Shown: positions 39,501 to 50,700 of the stretch, one piece after another
How positions within the stretch are numbered: the stretch's first letter is position 1
Layout of the letters: each line of letters begins with the position of its first letter
Assembly (NCBI RefSeq): GCF_900496995.4
Contig: NC_044012.1
Coordinates: 5,332,001 to 5,396,000, forward strand
Origin: Aquila chrysaetos chrysaetos
Lineage: Eukaryota; Chordata; Aves; Accipitriformes; Accipitridae
DNA length: 64,000 bases
Reading direction: 5' to 3'
Translations under genes and position numbers: made by a program
Notes under the pieces: model-generated
Databases searched by the model: none
What the model saw: the letters and a program-made list of their open reading frames with translations, nothing else
What the model was told of the DNA's origin: nothing

Positions 39501-42500
39501 GAAAACTGGGTTATCGATGTGCTCTGCAGAGTACCCAGAGAGACACACAGACCATAAACAGCTATTTGTTATGAAAGTAAAAAGGGAGAACACAGGTTAT
39601 TATTCTCAGCCCTGTGCTCTAACCATTCACTTACCCTAAAATATGTAAACTTTCTTTCTTCCCTTCCTTTTAGGATAAATAACTAAATGTTACTTTTGAA
39701 AATATGATAATCTACATTTTTTAAGCATTACAGAATGGAAAAGAAGTTAATTTCTGATGAATTCACAGAATGCATGCATCACTTCATATTGCTGAATAGA
39801 CATCTCAGAATCAAGCTTGTTCTTTAAGAATCCTTGCAAAAATAATTCAAAGCATTTTCAGAGTCTTTTATAGTAATGATTTTTCATAACTAATGCACTA
39901 AAGATGACCACAGTGAAACCCACCCATAAAATTCAAGATAGTCACAGCATGACTACCTAGCATAGGTTGCTCTGATCTGTGAACAGCTACCTGGAAAGAA
40001 AGCTGACTTGCATAATCCTGTTGTTTACCAGACACAGTACACATACGTTGCATGAAAAACCTAGCTGGTAACTAAGCCGTAAGATCTGGTACCATGACAT
40101 CAAATACAACGCTGATATTAATAAAGTCAGATAGCTGTGCTACATCAGCACTATGGTACAACAGCACCCTCTCTCAGGTCACACTGAAGAATACATAACT
40201 GCAAAAGGAATCACCTGGACTCTTTAAGAAGCTGTTTCAACTGCCAACTGCTCGATATTTCCACCCAACCTGAGCTTAAGCAGCTGGTTCAACTAGCAAC
40301 TGCTTGACATGTCCACCCAACCTGATCTTTTGGGGTGAAAACAGCCAAAGTTTGAGCGGTTTGTACCTTCTGAAGAGCTGACTGCACCCTTCTACACCCA
40401 ACATCACAGGCCAGGGCTGCTGCCGTCGCCTGGTGATAGGAGGCTATGAAAGGCTCCTGACTGCACAGCTTTGAGCAGAGCTGCCTTGACCGAAAGAAGC
40501 GGGACAGAAAGCTGAGAGCAGGGCCCTGCACTGCTGCTGCCAACATCACGTCTGAGTCCCTCCTGGGGTTCTTTGCCGGATCTTGCTTCTGGATGTGTAT
40601 GAAAAGGAACTTCCTAGCTACAGGTTAACATTCGCCCCAAAATCTGCATCCACATTCAAGATGATCCCAAAACTAAAATAAAATGGATTATTTTTTTTTT
40701 TGACAGTATAGGAAGAATTATATAACAAAGGCCACACATCCTCAGTGCAACATATACCAAACCTCTTCCTTCACCTAAGGATCTCAAAATACTCTGCAAA
40801 CAGTCTGACACTTTCAAGAGCTCTGTTGAGTAGAAACTACCTGCCATTTTGTGAATTCCTATTTTGATAAAGAATCCACTAGTCCCTGCACCTCTTTCTA
40901 GCCAGGACTAGAAATGTTTATAAAGTCGTATCTCCTAAAATGAGAGGACACAGAAGAATTAGATTAGGAAAATGATATCAAGCAACTGTTCATCTGAACA
41001 ACTTTAACCAGCCTTAGTGACCGGTGTTCACTAAACAGTGAATACAATTAATGTTGAAATCCTTTTCCTTTCTCAATGGGGAAGAGACAGGCTAAGTTTT
41101 TTCCATTACTGGAACTTACAGGAAAAAGAAACTGTACGTACTTTGGTTTGTTGTCTCTGCATCACCAAACGTATGACACTTTCCACAAGCAATACTGTAC
41201 AATGAACAGGTCTCCTAAGAAGAAGTCAATGTTAACGTTTTCAGAGGGTCTAACGTGCATACTTGCCTAAACTCTTTAAGCCCCATACAATTGATTTCCT
41301 GGTTTGTTAATATTTGTACAGCACCTCCAATTTCAGCTTCAGAAACACAAATGAAACAAGCGCCACCGCAACCTCAGGCAATGAAGAAGTGCAATGCCAC
41401 CTTTGTTACAGAACAGATAGCGATTTTCTGAAGGTCACTCAGGAAACCTGTCAGAACTAAGAATAAAACTCAGACTAGTGTTTTTATCCATAACCCTGTC
41501 CTCCTTTAAAAATACTCCAGTCTAATCTAGATTGAATGTTTGATACTAATTTTGAACATCACAATTCTACTTCTATTCCCAATGTAGATGCTGTTTTCAC
41601 CTTTTTGGTACTATTCTAACCAATTGGTTTTATATGTTTTAGTAAGACCATTAATGTGCTTGGTTCTGACCTAGTTTTAAGTCTTGTTCTCATCTCTCAT
41701 CCCATTGTTCAATAAAAAAAGCACAATTAAGTAATACCAAAAAGAAATCAATCAAATAATACAAAAACAGTAGACTAAGGTTTATTTCCCCAGATGAAAT
41801 ATTGCCCTGCTTCCTGAGACAATACTATTGGCATGCTCTGTATTTTGATGACAAAAATAATTTTACTAGCTAAGTATTTTAAATTGCAAAGGGAACCAGA
41901 TGAACTAACATACTATGAAAGAATAAGTAATTATTTCATTGCTCATTCTTTCTAAATTGCATTGTTCACTACAGCTGCTTATTTAGCTCTGTTTAGTTGC
42001 TGATTTAAGGATTCCTTTGCAGCCTATTTCAGGTTCATTGCAACTCAGGTTGTGGCAGATAACCCCCCATTTACACTGCAAATGCTTCTATCCTGACACA
42101 TCTTGCCCTAGCATGCAATTCCACATAACAATGCGATCTCTTCAAGTGACTGTAACGTAGTCTGATTCTCTGCATGCTGGGATATATGCAAGGCATGCTC
42201 CAAAATGCCTGGTTCTTTAAAGTGAAAATTGGTAGTGGAGACAAGGTTTACATGTTTTTGAAAAAAAGAAACAATCCCAGGACAAACATTCTGTTATATA
42301 TAAACTAAAACTGGAAGTCCATTTATTTGATGGCAATACAGAATTTATTATACATTCAGAAAGTCCATAAAGTCTTAGGAAAAGCAGGTCTCATTAGGAA
42401 ATGAAAGAGCATGAACAAACGGGTTGTGCAAAATGATGAGACCTGAGAGTGTCAAGTCTGAACATCAAATCTGTCAATCTAAAATGAGGACAGTATTTAC

Positions 42501-44530
42501 CCACAGCTTTCACAGATGTCACTATTTTGAAGGAACGAATGTTCCTTACTATTCTTTGAAGCCAAAAAGGACTATTTACTACAATAAGAAATAAAACTGA
42601 TAGTGGTTTAAGGGCAGAAGCTTTACAGTATCTTAACTACAGCTTTACTATATTCATAGTATTTACTCTAATTATGAGATAATCGGACAAAATTTGCTCA
42701 CTGTAGATAACATACCAGGCAGAAAGCAAGAAAAAGCGGAAAGTAGAAAGAGAAGTCTCAATCCTGCAAACTGTCCTGCATGGACGTATCACAAAGCCCA
42801 GAGGAAAAAAACATCATCCTGAGGTTAACAGCTGCCTATTCAAATAGAAGGATTTACCTACACAACATGGAGTGCAAGGTCAGAGACACCATTCAGATAG
42901 TACAAAGCTCTATAAGCTATCAGGAGAAAGTGGGGGTTCAACTGGGTGATATCCAGCATTTCCTTCCAACCTCAACTATTCTGCAATTCCGCAATATTCC
43001 ATTCAAACCCAATCTGTTTGATCGGAAGACAGACATCAACTGTTATAAGCTACTGTGAGACTCCTAAAAGATAAAACACTTTGTGTTAGCAGATCTCAGG
43101 GAAAATTCAGGACTCCTTTGTGCTTTGCAGGTGATTAAACACTTGGGCAAATTTTCTAAAAATCTTCACTGAGTAGATTGTGGTATTATACATAAATCCA
43201 GAAGGTATATGCACAGCTACAGAATTCTTATATTTAGTATTTAGAGATACATAAGTGATTTTTCTGATTCTGAGCTAGAATTCTCATGCCTCTGTGAACA
43301 CACCACTGATTATATGTCTGTATGGCATTTTAATGGATGCTTCAAGGCTGCCTCAAACCCACTCACCTGCCCATACAGACAGCAGACAGGGAAATCAGCT
43401 ATGATTGAAGGACGTCCTCCAAACCATACACTCCGCATATCTACATATATGCAGCAGCTCTGCATAGTCAGGTTGTACAGCACAAGCTCAATGCTTGAGA
43501 TTGCTATTTAAGAGTCCCAGAGGTTCACCAGCAAGAAATAATTGCTAAAAAAATTCTTTAATGCTTACACAATTCTTTTTAGAATCTGCTTAGTTTTAAT
43601 TCTTGCCAGCCATCAATCAAAATAAAAACACAGCATACTGAGTCTGCTTCTGTCAAGGTTTTGCACAACAGAAACCTGCGTGCTTTAAGTAGTTTTGACA
43701 CTGAATCCACATTTTGAGTTCTTTCTAACATTCCCCAAGTGACTCACACTTCTGCAGAAGAAAAGGGAAAAATACCACAAAAAAGACTTTGTTAGTGTAA
43801 TTCTTCGTTGTTTCCTGTTATGGCTCTCTCTTGCAGACAGCTTGCAGTGGCTTGCTGATGCTTAACACGGGAGCAATTCTGCTGCAGTCAGTCAGCACTG
43901 TGCATTGTTTTCCCGCTGCCAAAAACATCTGGGCCTCTGCGCGAGGCGCAGCAGACTTCTGTTAGCACGTTACGTGGTACAGGCTAACCATGGACGTACC
44001 GCGATGCGGGACAGCCACATTCATGGCCCCGAGACGCTGCGAGGGCACAGCTCTCCCAGGCATGGCGGGTTATTCAAAGGCAGCTGCGATATCTTCGCAC
44101 TAGCGTGTCCCACTGCGAGGCCAGATTCCCCCCTGCCCACCCAAACCACCCGAGACTAAAGGGCTCTTGAGCCACAAGGACGCTCTCTCTAACGTCCCAG
44201 ATCTCCGCAGAGCCTCACGCCACTGGGCTGATGCTTGCAGGCAATCACTGAGGGAAAAGTACAAACATCGGGATGTAGCACAGCTGGAAACGGCTCAGAT
44301 TCCAAAGGCAACAGGAGATTCACCATTTTAAAGTGCCTCACGGGGAGCCAAGCTCTGGTCGAGTGTGGCTGGGGAAAGGAAGGGGAAAAGCAACACCTTC
44401 CGGGCACACAAATTGACACAACACGGCGAACTCCAACTAACCGACTTTCCCCGGATAAAATTCAACGCCTACCGAGTGACTTGTCGCCAGACGGCGCTTC
44501 CCGCCCAAACCGCCCCGCCGCCATCTTGTC
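36526..44530 (-). CDS. unrecognised small gene divergent from SDR42E1 (first, internal and last exons seen)
   Basis: I do not recognise the product. Three exons are supported. Exon 1 (44524-44473) has its ATG inside a perfect TISU motif. An internal exon (38271-38151) has a strong acceptor and the donor GTAAGAGT. The terminal exon (36790-36627) follows TTTCAG and ends in TGA, with AATAAA at 36531-36526. The internal and terminal exons join in phase (Leu-Glu-Ser). Exon 1 ends one base into a codon, whereas the internal exon starts on a codon boundary, so at least one exon lies between them. The visible parts total about 111 residues with no signal peptide or membrane segment. The region is charged, with a likely helix near LKTLQKLHNF and a Lys-rich end. 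A TISU start usually marks a housekeeping gene with a very short leader. The alternative is a decayed or non-coding transcript. Confidence 0.55.
36627..36790 (-). CDS. terminal exon of the unrecognised gene
   Basis: Follows the acceptor TTTATATTTCAG. It encodes 53 residues beginning SMQPIETEFVPVENAGLI, with HTSPEFFVHPG in the middle and the basic end DKLYKLKCSSK before TGA. The balanced composition, a good acceptor and a poly(A) signal 96 bases past the stop support a genuine last exon. I found no family match from memory. Confidence 0.6.
37155..37737 (-). mobile_element. solo LTR of an avian endogenous retrovirus
   Basis: On the minus strand the element begins TGTGCTGGTTTTGGCTGGGA, a start I recognise from a widespread neoavian LTR family, and ends near GGTTAAACCGCAACG. 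It holds a TATA-like CATATAAA (37472-37465) and the poly(A) signal ATTAAA (37286-37281). Flanking TATAA and TGTAA (37150-37154, 37738-37742) look like a 5-bp target duplication with one change. No internal viral genes are beside it, so it is a solo LTR left by recombination. The family name is not assigned here. Confidence 0.85.
38151..38271 (-). CDS. internal exon of the unrecognised gene
   Basis: A 121-base open exon with acceptor CTCCCATTTTCAG|GCACTT and donor GATTAG|GTAAGAGT, both close to consensus. It encodes 40 residues beginning ALRTARKQDRHWLKNG and ending LHNFAEERL, plus one base. Phase 0 in, phase 1 out. It joins the terminal exon without a break in frame. The basic-to-amphipathic composition looks like real protein. 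Confidence 0.6.
40231..40331. repeat. 52-bp unit tandemly duplicated
   Basis: Two adjacent copies starting GCTGTTTCAACTGCCAACTG and GCTGGTTCAACTAGCAACTG, both followed by CCACCCAACCTGA. They differ at several sites, so the duplication is not recent. Confidence 0.8.
42934..42988 (+). mobile_element. CR1 LINE 3'-end fragment
   Basis: TCCTTCCAACCTCAACTATT followed by CTGCAATTC matches the CR1 3' tail (usually ending in repeats of ATTCTATG). The upstream part GGGTGATATCCAGCATT is diverged. Confidence 0.6.
44473..44524 (-). CDS. first coding exon of the unrecognised gene, start codon in a TISU
   Basis: Encodes MAAGRFGREAPSGDKSL and the first base of the next codon, ending at CTCG|GTAGGC. The start codon context CAAGATGGCGGC fits the TISU consensus at every position. 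Reading past the donor meets a stop four codons later, so splicing here is required if the start is used. Confidence 0.5.
44517..44528 (-). promoter_or_regulatory. TISU / YY1 element
   Basis: The minus strand reads CAAGATGGCGGC, a perfect match to the TISU consensus (SAASATGGCGGC). That element couples YY1-driven initiation to translation from extremely short leaders. It lies inside the CpG-rich block, on the strand opposite to SDR42E1. Confidence 0.65.
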
Positions 44531-44559
44531 GCCCTGCACCGGCCCACCGCCCCCGCGAA

Positions 44560-44644
44560 ACTCCATTTCCCGTGAAGCCCAGCGGCGCCGTCACAGCGGC
44601 GGCGCGGCGCTCCGACAAGGCGGCGGCGGCGGCGGGCAGAGCAG
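44560..44644 (+). other. SDR42E1: probable untranslated first exon of SDR42E1
   Basis: The plus-strand sequence ends in GCAGAGCAG|GTACGG inside the CpG island. The coding exon at 45120 has its own acceptor (TTTTATAG|G), so an upstream non-coding exon is needed, as in mammals. The left boundary is a guess; only the donor can be read. Confidence 0.45.
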
Positions 44645-45153
44645 GTACGGGCGGGACCCCGCCGAGCCTCGGGCGGGCAGCTCCCCCGAGCCCCCTTCCC
44701 GCTCCGCGGGGGCTCCTCAGCGCGGCCCGAGCTCCCTGCAGGTCGTTTCTGAGGGGGCCCGGGCCGTGCCCCGTGCGGGGTGGCCGTGCTGAGGGGGGCC
44801 CGGGCCCGCCCGTACGGCTCCGCCTGCAGTCGGTCTGCACGGAATAGCCGCAGAACAAAGCCCGGAGAGGGAAGTGGAAGACCCCTAGCTTCTCATAGCG
44901 ACAGCTGTAGGTTTGCTTTTTCAATGGCAGTCATCTTTTCTCTGACTGTAACCTCTTTTTTGAGGAATACCAGGGCAGAGTGCGGTTCTGCCTCGCCTAG
45001 CAGATGGTGAAATGAAGAGCTTCAATTAAAACATGAAATAGATCTGTGAATAACTGAATGTGTAGTAATACTAAAACTCAGATTGCTTTTAATGTGCGTT
45101 TTTACAATGTGTTTTATAGGTCAATTTCCTTAAATAGTGCCAGAGGAAAGAGG

Positions 45154-45221
45154 ATGGAACCAGAAAATACTGCCAAGGAAACAGTCCTCATTACTGGAGG
45201 AGGTGGTTACTTTGGCTTCCG
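45154..45221 (+). CDS. SDR42E1: SDR42E1 first coding exon
   Basis: Encodes MEPENTAKETVLITGGGG and on to the split Arg codon, donor TTCCG|GTTAGT. The ATG context is GAGGATGG. The exon begins at 45120 after TTTTATAG, with 34 bases of leader containing an in-frame stop, which fixes this ATG as the start. It is too short to show up as an ORF by itself. Confidence 0.93.
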
Positions 45222-47708
45222 GTTAGTGCATTAAATAGTTATTACATACGAGAATAAAGGTAATAGATTGTGGCTGGTGAGGCAACAAAATCCATCTGTA
45301 AAAGAGAAAACTGTGGGCGTGAGATGCCCAGCCCAGTTCACCCCATCTTCTGATTCATCTTGGGTCTCAGTTTTGAACAAACATGTTATTCTGTTTCTGA
45401 ATGTTTTAAGCAAATATGATACTGTGTTTCCAAATGTCAAGCATCTACTGACTTGTCAGGTCACCTTTGTAATGGGGATCTGGATAATCATCTTTCAGCC
45501 TACTCTCAAGAGCAAGCCTACGCTTGTATGCACATCTTTCTTTTGACAGTAGACCATGGCCTGCAAATAGTTACACACATGCTTAGCTATATAGATTAAA
45601 TACTCCAGCTGCTCTCTACTCTCAAAAGTGTATTTATTTTTATGGACATTGATGTTTTAGGATTACAGTTGTTAATAAGGTACATATTTCAGTGAAATCT
45701 ATTTCCTCTTACCGTAGATGGCTCTACAAGCTAAACCATGTAAAGAAAAAAAACCCTATTTTCGGCCCTGGACTATCCTCTAGAGTACCTTCAGAGTTAT
45801 AATTGCTTACATAGGTGAGAGAGATTACAGTCATGACCAAAAAGTAAATTTCAAGTGGGGAAAAAAAAAAAAATCTCAAAAGATACCTATCTGAATTCTG
45901 CTTGTTTTTTTTTCTTCAACTGTCTCCCCCTTTAAATACTATAGAAATATAACAGTTATAGGAAAGGGGGAGAGGAATACCAGATTTATACTTAGTGTCA
46001 ATACCTGTGTTTATATCTGTGACTTGGAGTAAAATGTATGCGTGTGGAAAAGTATTCAGTTTAGAAGCATCTCAGTCATTCCTCTTCATAAATTTCAGAC
46101 ACAATGGCAAACACCAACCTATTGTCCTGACAGAATTGGGATGGCACAAAAGCAATGGAAAAAAAACCAATAAGTTTTGTTGTTTGTTTTTTTTTTAAAT
46201 ATTTGGCTACAGGTTTACATGTGAGAGGTTTGCTATTGCTGATCTGTAGGGGACAGAAGCAGGGAAATAGCTGGTTTCTTCCAAAAGGCTGTTGAAAACA
46301 CTCCAGTTATTTCTGTTCTGAATTGTCCTCTACAGCAGTTCTGCCTCTTTTTTCCCTTTTTTTTTTCCTCCAAAGTACTGATGGAGCCTAAGAAATTAGT
46401 TCAGTACCTAAAGCATCACAGTTTAATCTTCCCCATAGTAGATGGCTGAATATTTAAAAGACTCCCATCAGAAAAAAAAAAAAAAAAAAAGAAAAAAAAT
46501 CAGTATTAAAATAGTTAATAGTATTCTCTTACCTCCAGGTGAAATGTTTCATGCATCACTATGCTATGTGTACTAACATACGGTTTCCATCATGTTTTAG
46601 TTTAGGTTGTGCCATATACCAAAAGGGAGTTGATGTGATTCTCTTTGATGTCATGAAGCCACTTCAAACCATGCCAGAGGGAATAAAATTCGTGCAGGGG
46701 GATGTCTGTTGCCTGTCTGAAGTGGAAGAGGCTCTTAGAGATGTAATCTGCGTTTTCCATATCGCTTCCTATGGAATGTCTGGGCGGGAGCAGCTGAACC
46801 GAAAGCTTATAGAAGATGTTAATGTGAAAGGAACAGAAAATGTCATCCAAGCCTGCAAGAGCACAGGAGTGTCAAGTCTGGTTTATACAAGTACATATAA
46901 TGTAATATTTGGAGGCCAGATAATAGAAAATGGGGATGAATCTCTGCCTTATCTACCTCTTCACCTTCATCCAGATCACTACTCCCGGACCAAGTCTTTG
47001 GCTGAAATGAAGGTGCTGGAGGCAAATGGTGCTGAACTTGGAAATGGGAAAGGTGTATTAAGGACCTGTGCTCTCCGACCAGCAGGCATCTATGGGCCTG
47101 GAGAACAAAGACATCTTCCAAGAATAGTTAGTTACATTGAAAGGGGACTGTTTAAATTTGTATATGGAGATCCTCTTAGTTTAGTAGAATTTGTACATGT
47201 AGACAATCTAGTTCAGGCTCATATCCTTGCCTCTCAGGCCCTCAAAGCCAACAAAAAGCACATAGCTGCAGGCCAAGCCTATTTTATTTCAGATGGCAAG
47301 CCTGTAAATAACTTTGAATTTTTCCGACCGTTAGTGGAAGGTTTGGGTTACAAGTTCCCAACCTGTCGTCTTCCTCTCTCCCTTGTCTATTTTTTCGCAT
47401 TCCTTACTGAACTAGTTCATTTTCTTGTAGGTCACGTTTATAATTTTCAGCCTCTCCTCACTCGCACAGAGGTTTACAAAACTGGTGTCACGCATTATTT
47501 CAGTATGGCGAAGGCCAGAAAAGAGCTGGGGTATGAGCCTCAGCAATATAGCCTGAATGAAGTGGTTGAGTGGTTTAGATCTCAGGGACGTGGACTAAAG
47601 CCAAGAAAGTATACCATTATGCATCGTGTTAGGGATGGAGGACTGCTTTTGCTGCTGATTGCTGTGATGGTCTCATGGTTTCCATCTGCAGTTACATTTT
47701 CACTCTGA
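45154..47708 (+). CDS. SDR42E1: SDR42E1, extended short-chain dehydrogenase/reductase 42E1, complete coding region
   Basis: Coding exons 45154-45221 and 46601-47708 join in phase (FGF-Arg-LGC) to 391 residues; human has 393. The protein belongs to the extended SDR / 3-beta-HSD-like group, which acts on steroid or sterol-type substrates. The exact substrate is not settled from sequence. Visible features are the NAD(P) motif TGGGGYFG (residues 14-21), a serine/threonine segment at about 118-122 and YSRTK with Tyr150 and Lys154. The conserved HLHPDHYSR and FVHVDNLVQAHILA segments are also present, along with a hydrophobic stretch near residues 280-300 and a C-terminal membrane anchor (LLLLLIAVMVSW). 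Its tail faces PLCG2. AATAAA at 47782 is a likely poly(A) signal. Confidence 0.96.
46601..47708 (+). CDS. SDR42E1: SDR42E1 main coding exon
   Basis: The acceptor is CATGTTTTAG|TTTAGG. A single 1108-base exon holds 94 percent of the protein and the stop. The open frame runs upstream into the intron to an ATG at 46539, but that part is intronic: it lacks the nucleotide-binding motif, which lies in the previous exon. Confidence 0.95.
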
Positions 47709-47781
47709 AAGATGAAATGCTGAGTATGGAGGACAGAATTTAGTTATGTTCTCTGAGTGAGTACCCTTGGTTTTGACAGGT

Positions 47782-47787
47782 AATAAA
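47782..47787 (+). terminator. SDR42E1: poly(A) signal of SDR42E1
   Basis: AATAAA 74 bases past the stop codon. Further copies lie at 48200-48209, so longer 3' ends are possible. Confidence 0.5.
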
Positions 47788-47799
47788 AAAAATAAAAAA

Positions 47800-50700
47800 A
47801 ACCAAGAAAATACACATTTGTGTCATTCGGGTAAATAAGAGTTTTATCCCCAAGGAACGGAACTGCTGAGTAAAAAGGTGTAATTTTTGTACATAGTTCC
47901 CCTTCAAAGTAAAATTGATCAGATCACTAACAAGATGAAGTTCAGTATTACTGCAAGCAGCATTTTATTTTCAGGTACAACAGCACACTACAGTGAACGG
48001 AACAAATGTCCTTAGACTGACCCTTCTTCTTCCCTGATGGGATTACACTCTTGATCCCTGCCCTTTATTCCTAAAAAGTTTGTGCTACGCAATCCAGAGG
48101 AGAGTAAACTTACTCTTTGATCACATTCCAAAACCAAATTCTGCTTTCCAGCTTGGACGTATATATGCCTAACCAAGATTAACTGATAAACTGCTAGACA
48201 ATAAATAAATGAGCTTTTTTTTTTTTTTGATTAATACATTCTGGTATGCTTTTCTGAGTTAACTCTGTGATATCTGATGACATTTCTGGAAAATGCACAA
48301 TGGTTAATCTGAGTTATAGCAAAGTGCTTGAAGCAGCACAGATTTGTAGATTTTTCTAACAGTAAAATATGCCTGTTTAAAATGAATGAGCTAGCTAAAG
48401 TGCATTCATAAATAAGACCTATGATTTTTCCGAGCATTATTGAATGGTTAAACAAATAATCCATCAAAGACATTTGGTAAGTGATTACATTCATGTTCCA
48501 CTGTTTATAAAACACTGTTAGCCTTTAATAATATTTCTTTAACACCTGACAACATTTGAATAGAACTTCACCTTTGTAGTAGGATGATAAATGCTTGATA
48601 CAATGAAACTCATAATTTTGTGGAGTTTTAAGAATAGAAAATAAGACCTTGTTAAGTACAGGTCACTACTGTCTCTAGCAACTCCCTCATCTCTGTCAGT
48701 TTAATGTAGGAAGAGATACTGAGAAACTTCACATCAAAATGTTAAATCACAAAGTTGTTTTTCCTTAACCCATCAGCATTACAGTTTCAGTACTCTTGAT
48801 AAAAGGACAGTCCTTTAAGAAGTTCACACTTCTCTTTAAAGTTTAGTCTTTCCATTTTAATAGCTGAAACTACACTGATCTTAAATTAATTTTGTGCAAG
48901 TTACAGTTACTTCAGTTCTGTTAAACTCCACTGTGATTTAAATGGGGAAGAGGAAAAGACAGTAGTTCTACTGCATTGTTAAAGCAGTCTCAGAAAACAA
49001 AAATGCCTAGAGAAACCAAGGTAAAAGTCTACTGCCACCCGTGTTTAGAAGATGGAGATTTTTGTAGTTAATGATGACTGAAGACAACATTATTTTTTGA
49101 ATGTTGAGTTCTTTTCCTGAGAAGTTTACCTTTAAAAAAAAAATAAAAGTCACTATTGATAACTACATGTTTTGTTTTGCTTGAAATCTGACTTTCCTCC
49201 TCCTTCGTTCCCCTACCAGTGTGTACACCATGAAAGAAACTAAATTTAATACTTAGCTTAAGGACAGCTCAAGAGAGAACTCTCCCCCTTCCCCCCCATA
49301 ACAGCAAATAAATTGAGGGGGCCTGGGGCAGCAGTGTTTGTGTAGCAGGAGTGTTGCACTCCTTTATAAAGAGCTTATGTGCCTCCAACAGAGTGCTGAT
49401 GGCAGAAGGGCCACTTTCCAGAAGTCATTAATATACATCATCATAGTCTGCACAAAGAAGAAACCTTTTTAATAAAACAGAAAAAAGACAGTTGTTACCT
49501 CATGAAAGCATTGGACCGCTGTTCTCTTTCCAACAGGCCCTGTTTTTTCAAGTGAAAACCACTTGGTTATTTTCCCCTTTAAGTTCTCTGATTTTGACAC
49601 AATATTATCAGAAATAGATTAAGAAATTTTAATGACAGCACAAGCTATAGACAAAAGCAAAATGTACAAGAAATTGCACAAGCCTGTTGCACAGAACCAT
49701 AGCATCGGTATTTCATGCTAAGACTTGTAAAAAGATCTTTTTAAGATATGGAACATAACTCCTGTGCCCCAGAGGAATTTCTTCTGCTATTTGTGATCTT
49801 TTTATTAGCAAAACTCAGCTACTGCCATTCATAATTATCTCAGTGGTGGGGTTGGTGGAAAAATCTATGAAAGGGTCCTAAACTCATGAAGCCTAAGCCC
49901 ACGCTGTTGATACTGGCTGAGGTTAAAGCCCTAGGTAGCTTTTTAGGTACAACAGAAAAGGAAGCTCCTGAGAAGACCGAAAAAACCCACAAATACCAAA
50001 ACTCCTGCAGAAGCTGGGCTCAGCATGTGAACCTTTTCAATTGTCTGGAGTCAAGGACAGAACTTGTCACTGATAACAGAGTAGGAGGCATTATTTTGTC
50101 CTAAGGGCCGATGACTTCTGCTTGAGCACAGGGTACTAAATCAGGTACTTGTTAGGAGAAATAGGCAGTGGCTTGGCAATGGCTACCTCAGACCACATCA
50201 ACAGTGTGTCAGTATATTCATTAATTCCCTGTCATTCAGCTCCATCTAGTAAAAAAAGCAAACTCCTGACTACAGAAGAGGTGAAGGCTACTTTTCCTCT
50301 TTCCACAATGAAAACAGGAAATCTGTGGCTTAAGGAGATACTTCAAAATTTCTTGAAAATTACATATGTATAAAGCCAGTCACAGCTGCTCTATTTTAAG
50401 TATTTTACAATGAGAATTCTCTCTCCTTCTTCCTGTTTTTTATTTGTTATTACTGCTCTTGCATGAATAGCTAAGTATATTAAGGTAATTAATTCAAGTG
50501 GTGTGTCTGTTTCCAAATTTTAATCTATTACCTGTTTTCCTGAAAGTGAATTACCAGAAATGCATCTAAAAACTGAAAAAGCAGAACTGAAAATACAGCA
50601 CTAGCTTCAATTTTTCCTAGTCCTCAAAATGATTTCACAACTGATAGGTGCCTCACTATAAAGAATGATGCTGATGTTTTAAATGAATAGTTTACAAATC

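Larger units (their letters stand above)
44460..44850. promoter_or_regulatory. CpG-rich bidirectional promoter of SDR42E1 and the unrecognised gene
   Basis: About 390 bases with dense CG dinucleotides and GGC-type runs, flanked by AT-rich sequence. SDR42E1 starts rightwards here: a donor-like CAG|GTACGG stands at 44645. The unrecognised minus-strand gene starts leftwards from the TISU at 44524. No TATA box was seen. Confidence 0.7.

Noticed and set aside
44235-44924. Long open frames on both strands (up to 185 codons) across the CpG island
   Set aside because: High GC removes stop codons; the translations are proline/alanine/arginine-rich with no domain and overlap each other in several frames.
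46539-46600. Upstream in-frame ATG giving a 389-residue single-exon reading of SDR42E1
   Set aside because: The segment before 46601 is intron: it lacks the TGGGGYFG nucleotide-binding motif, which is supplied by the exon at 45154-45221 with a clean donor and matching phase.
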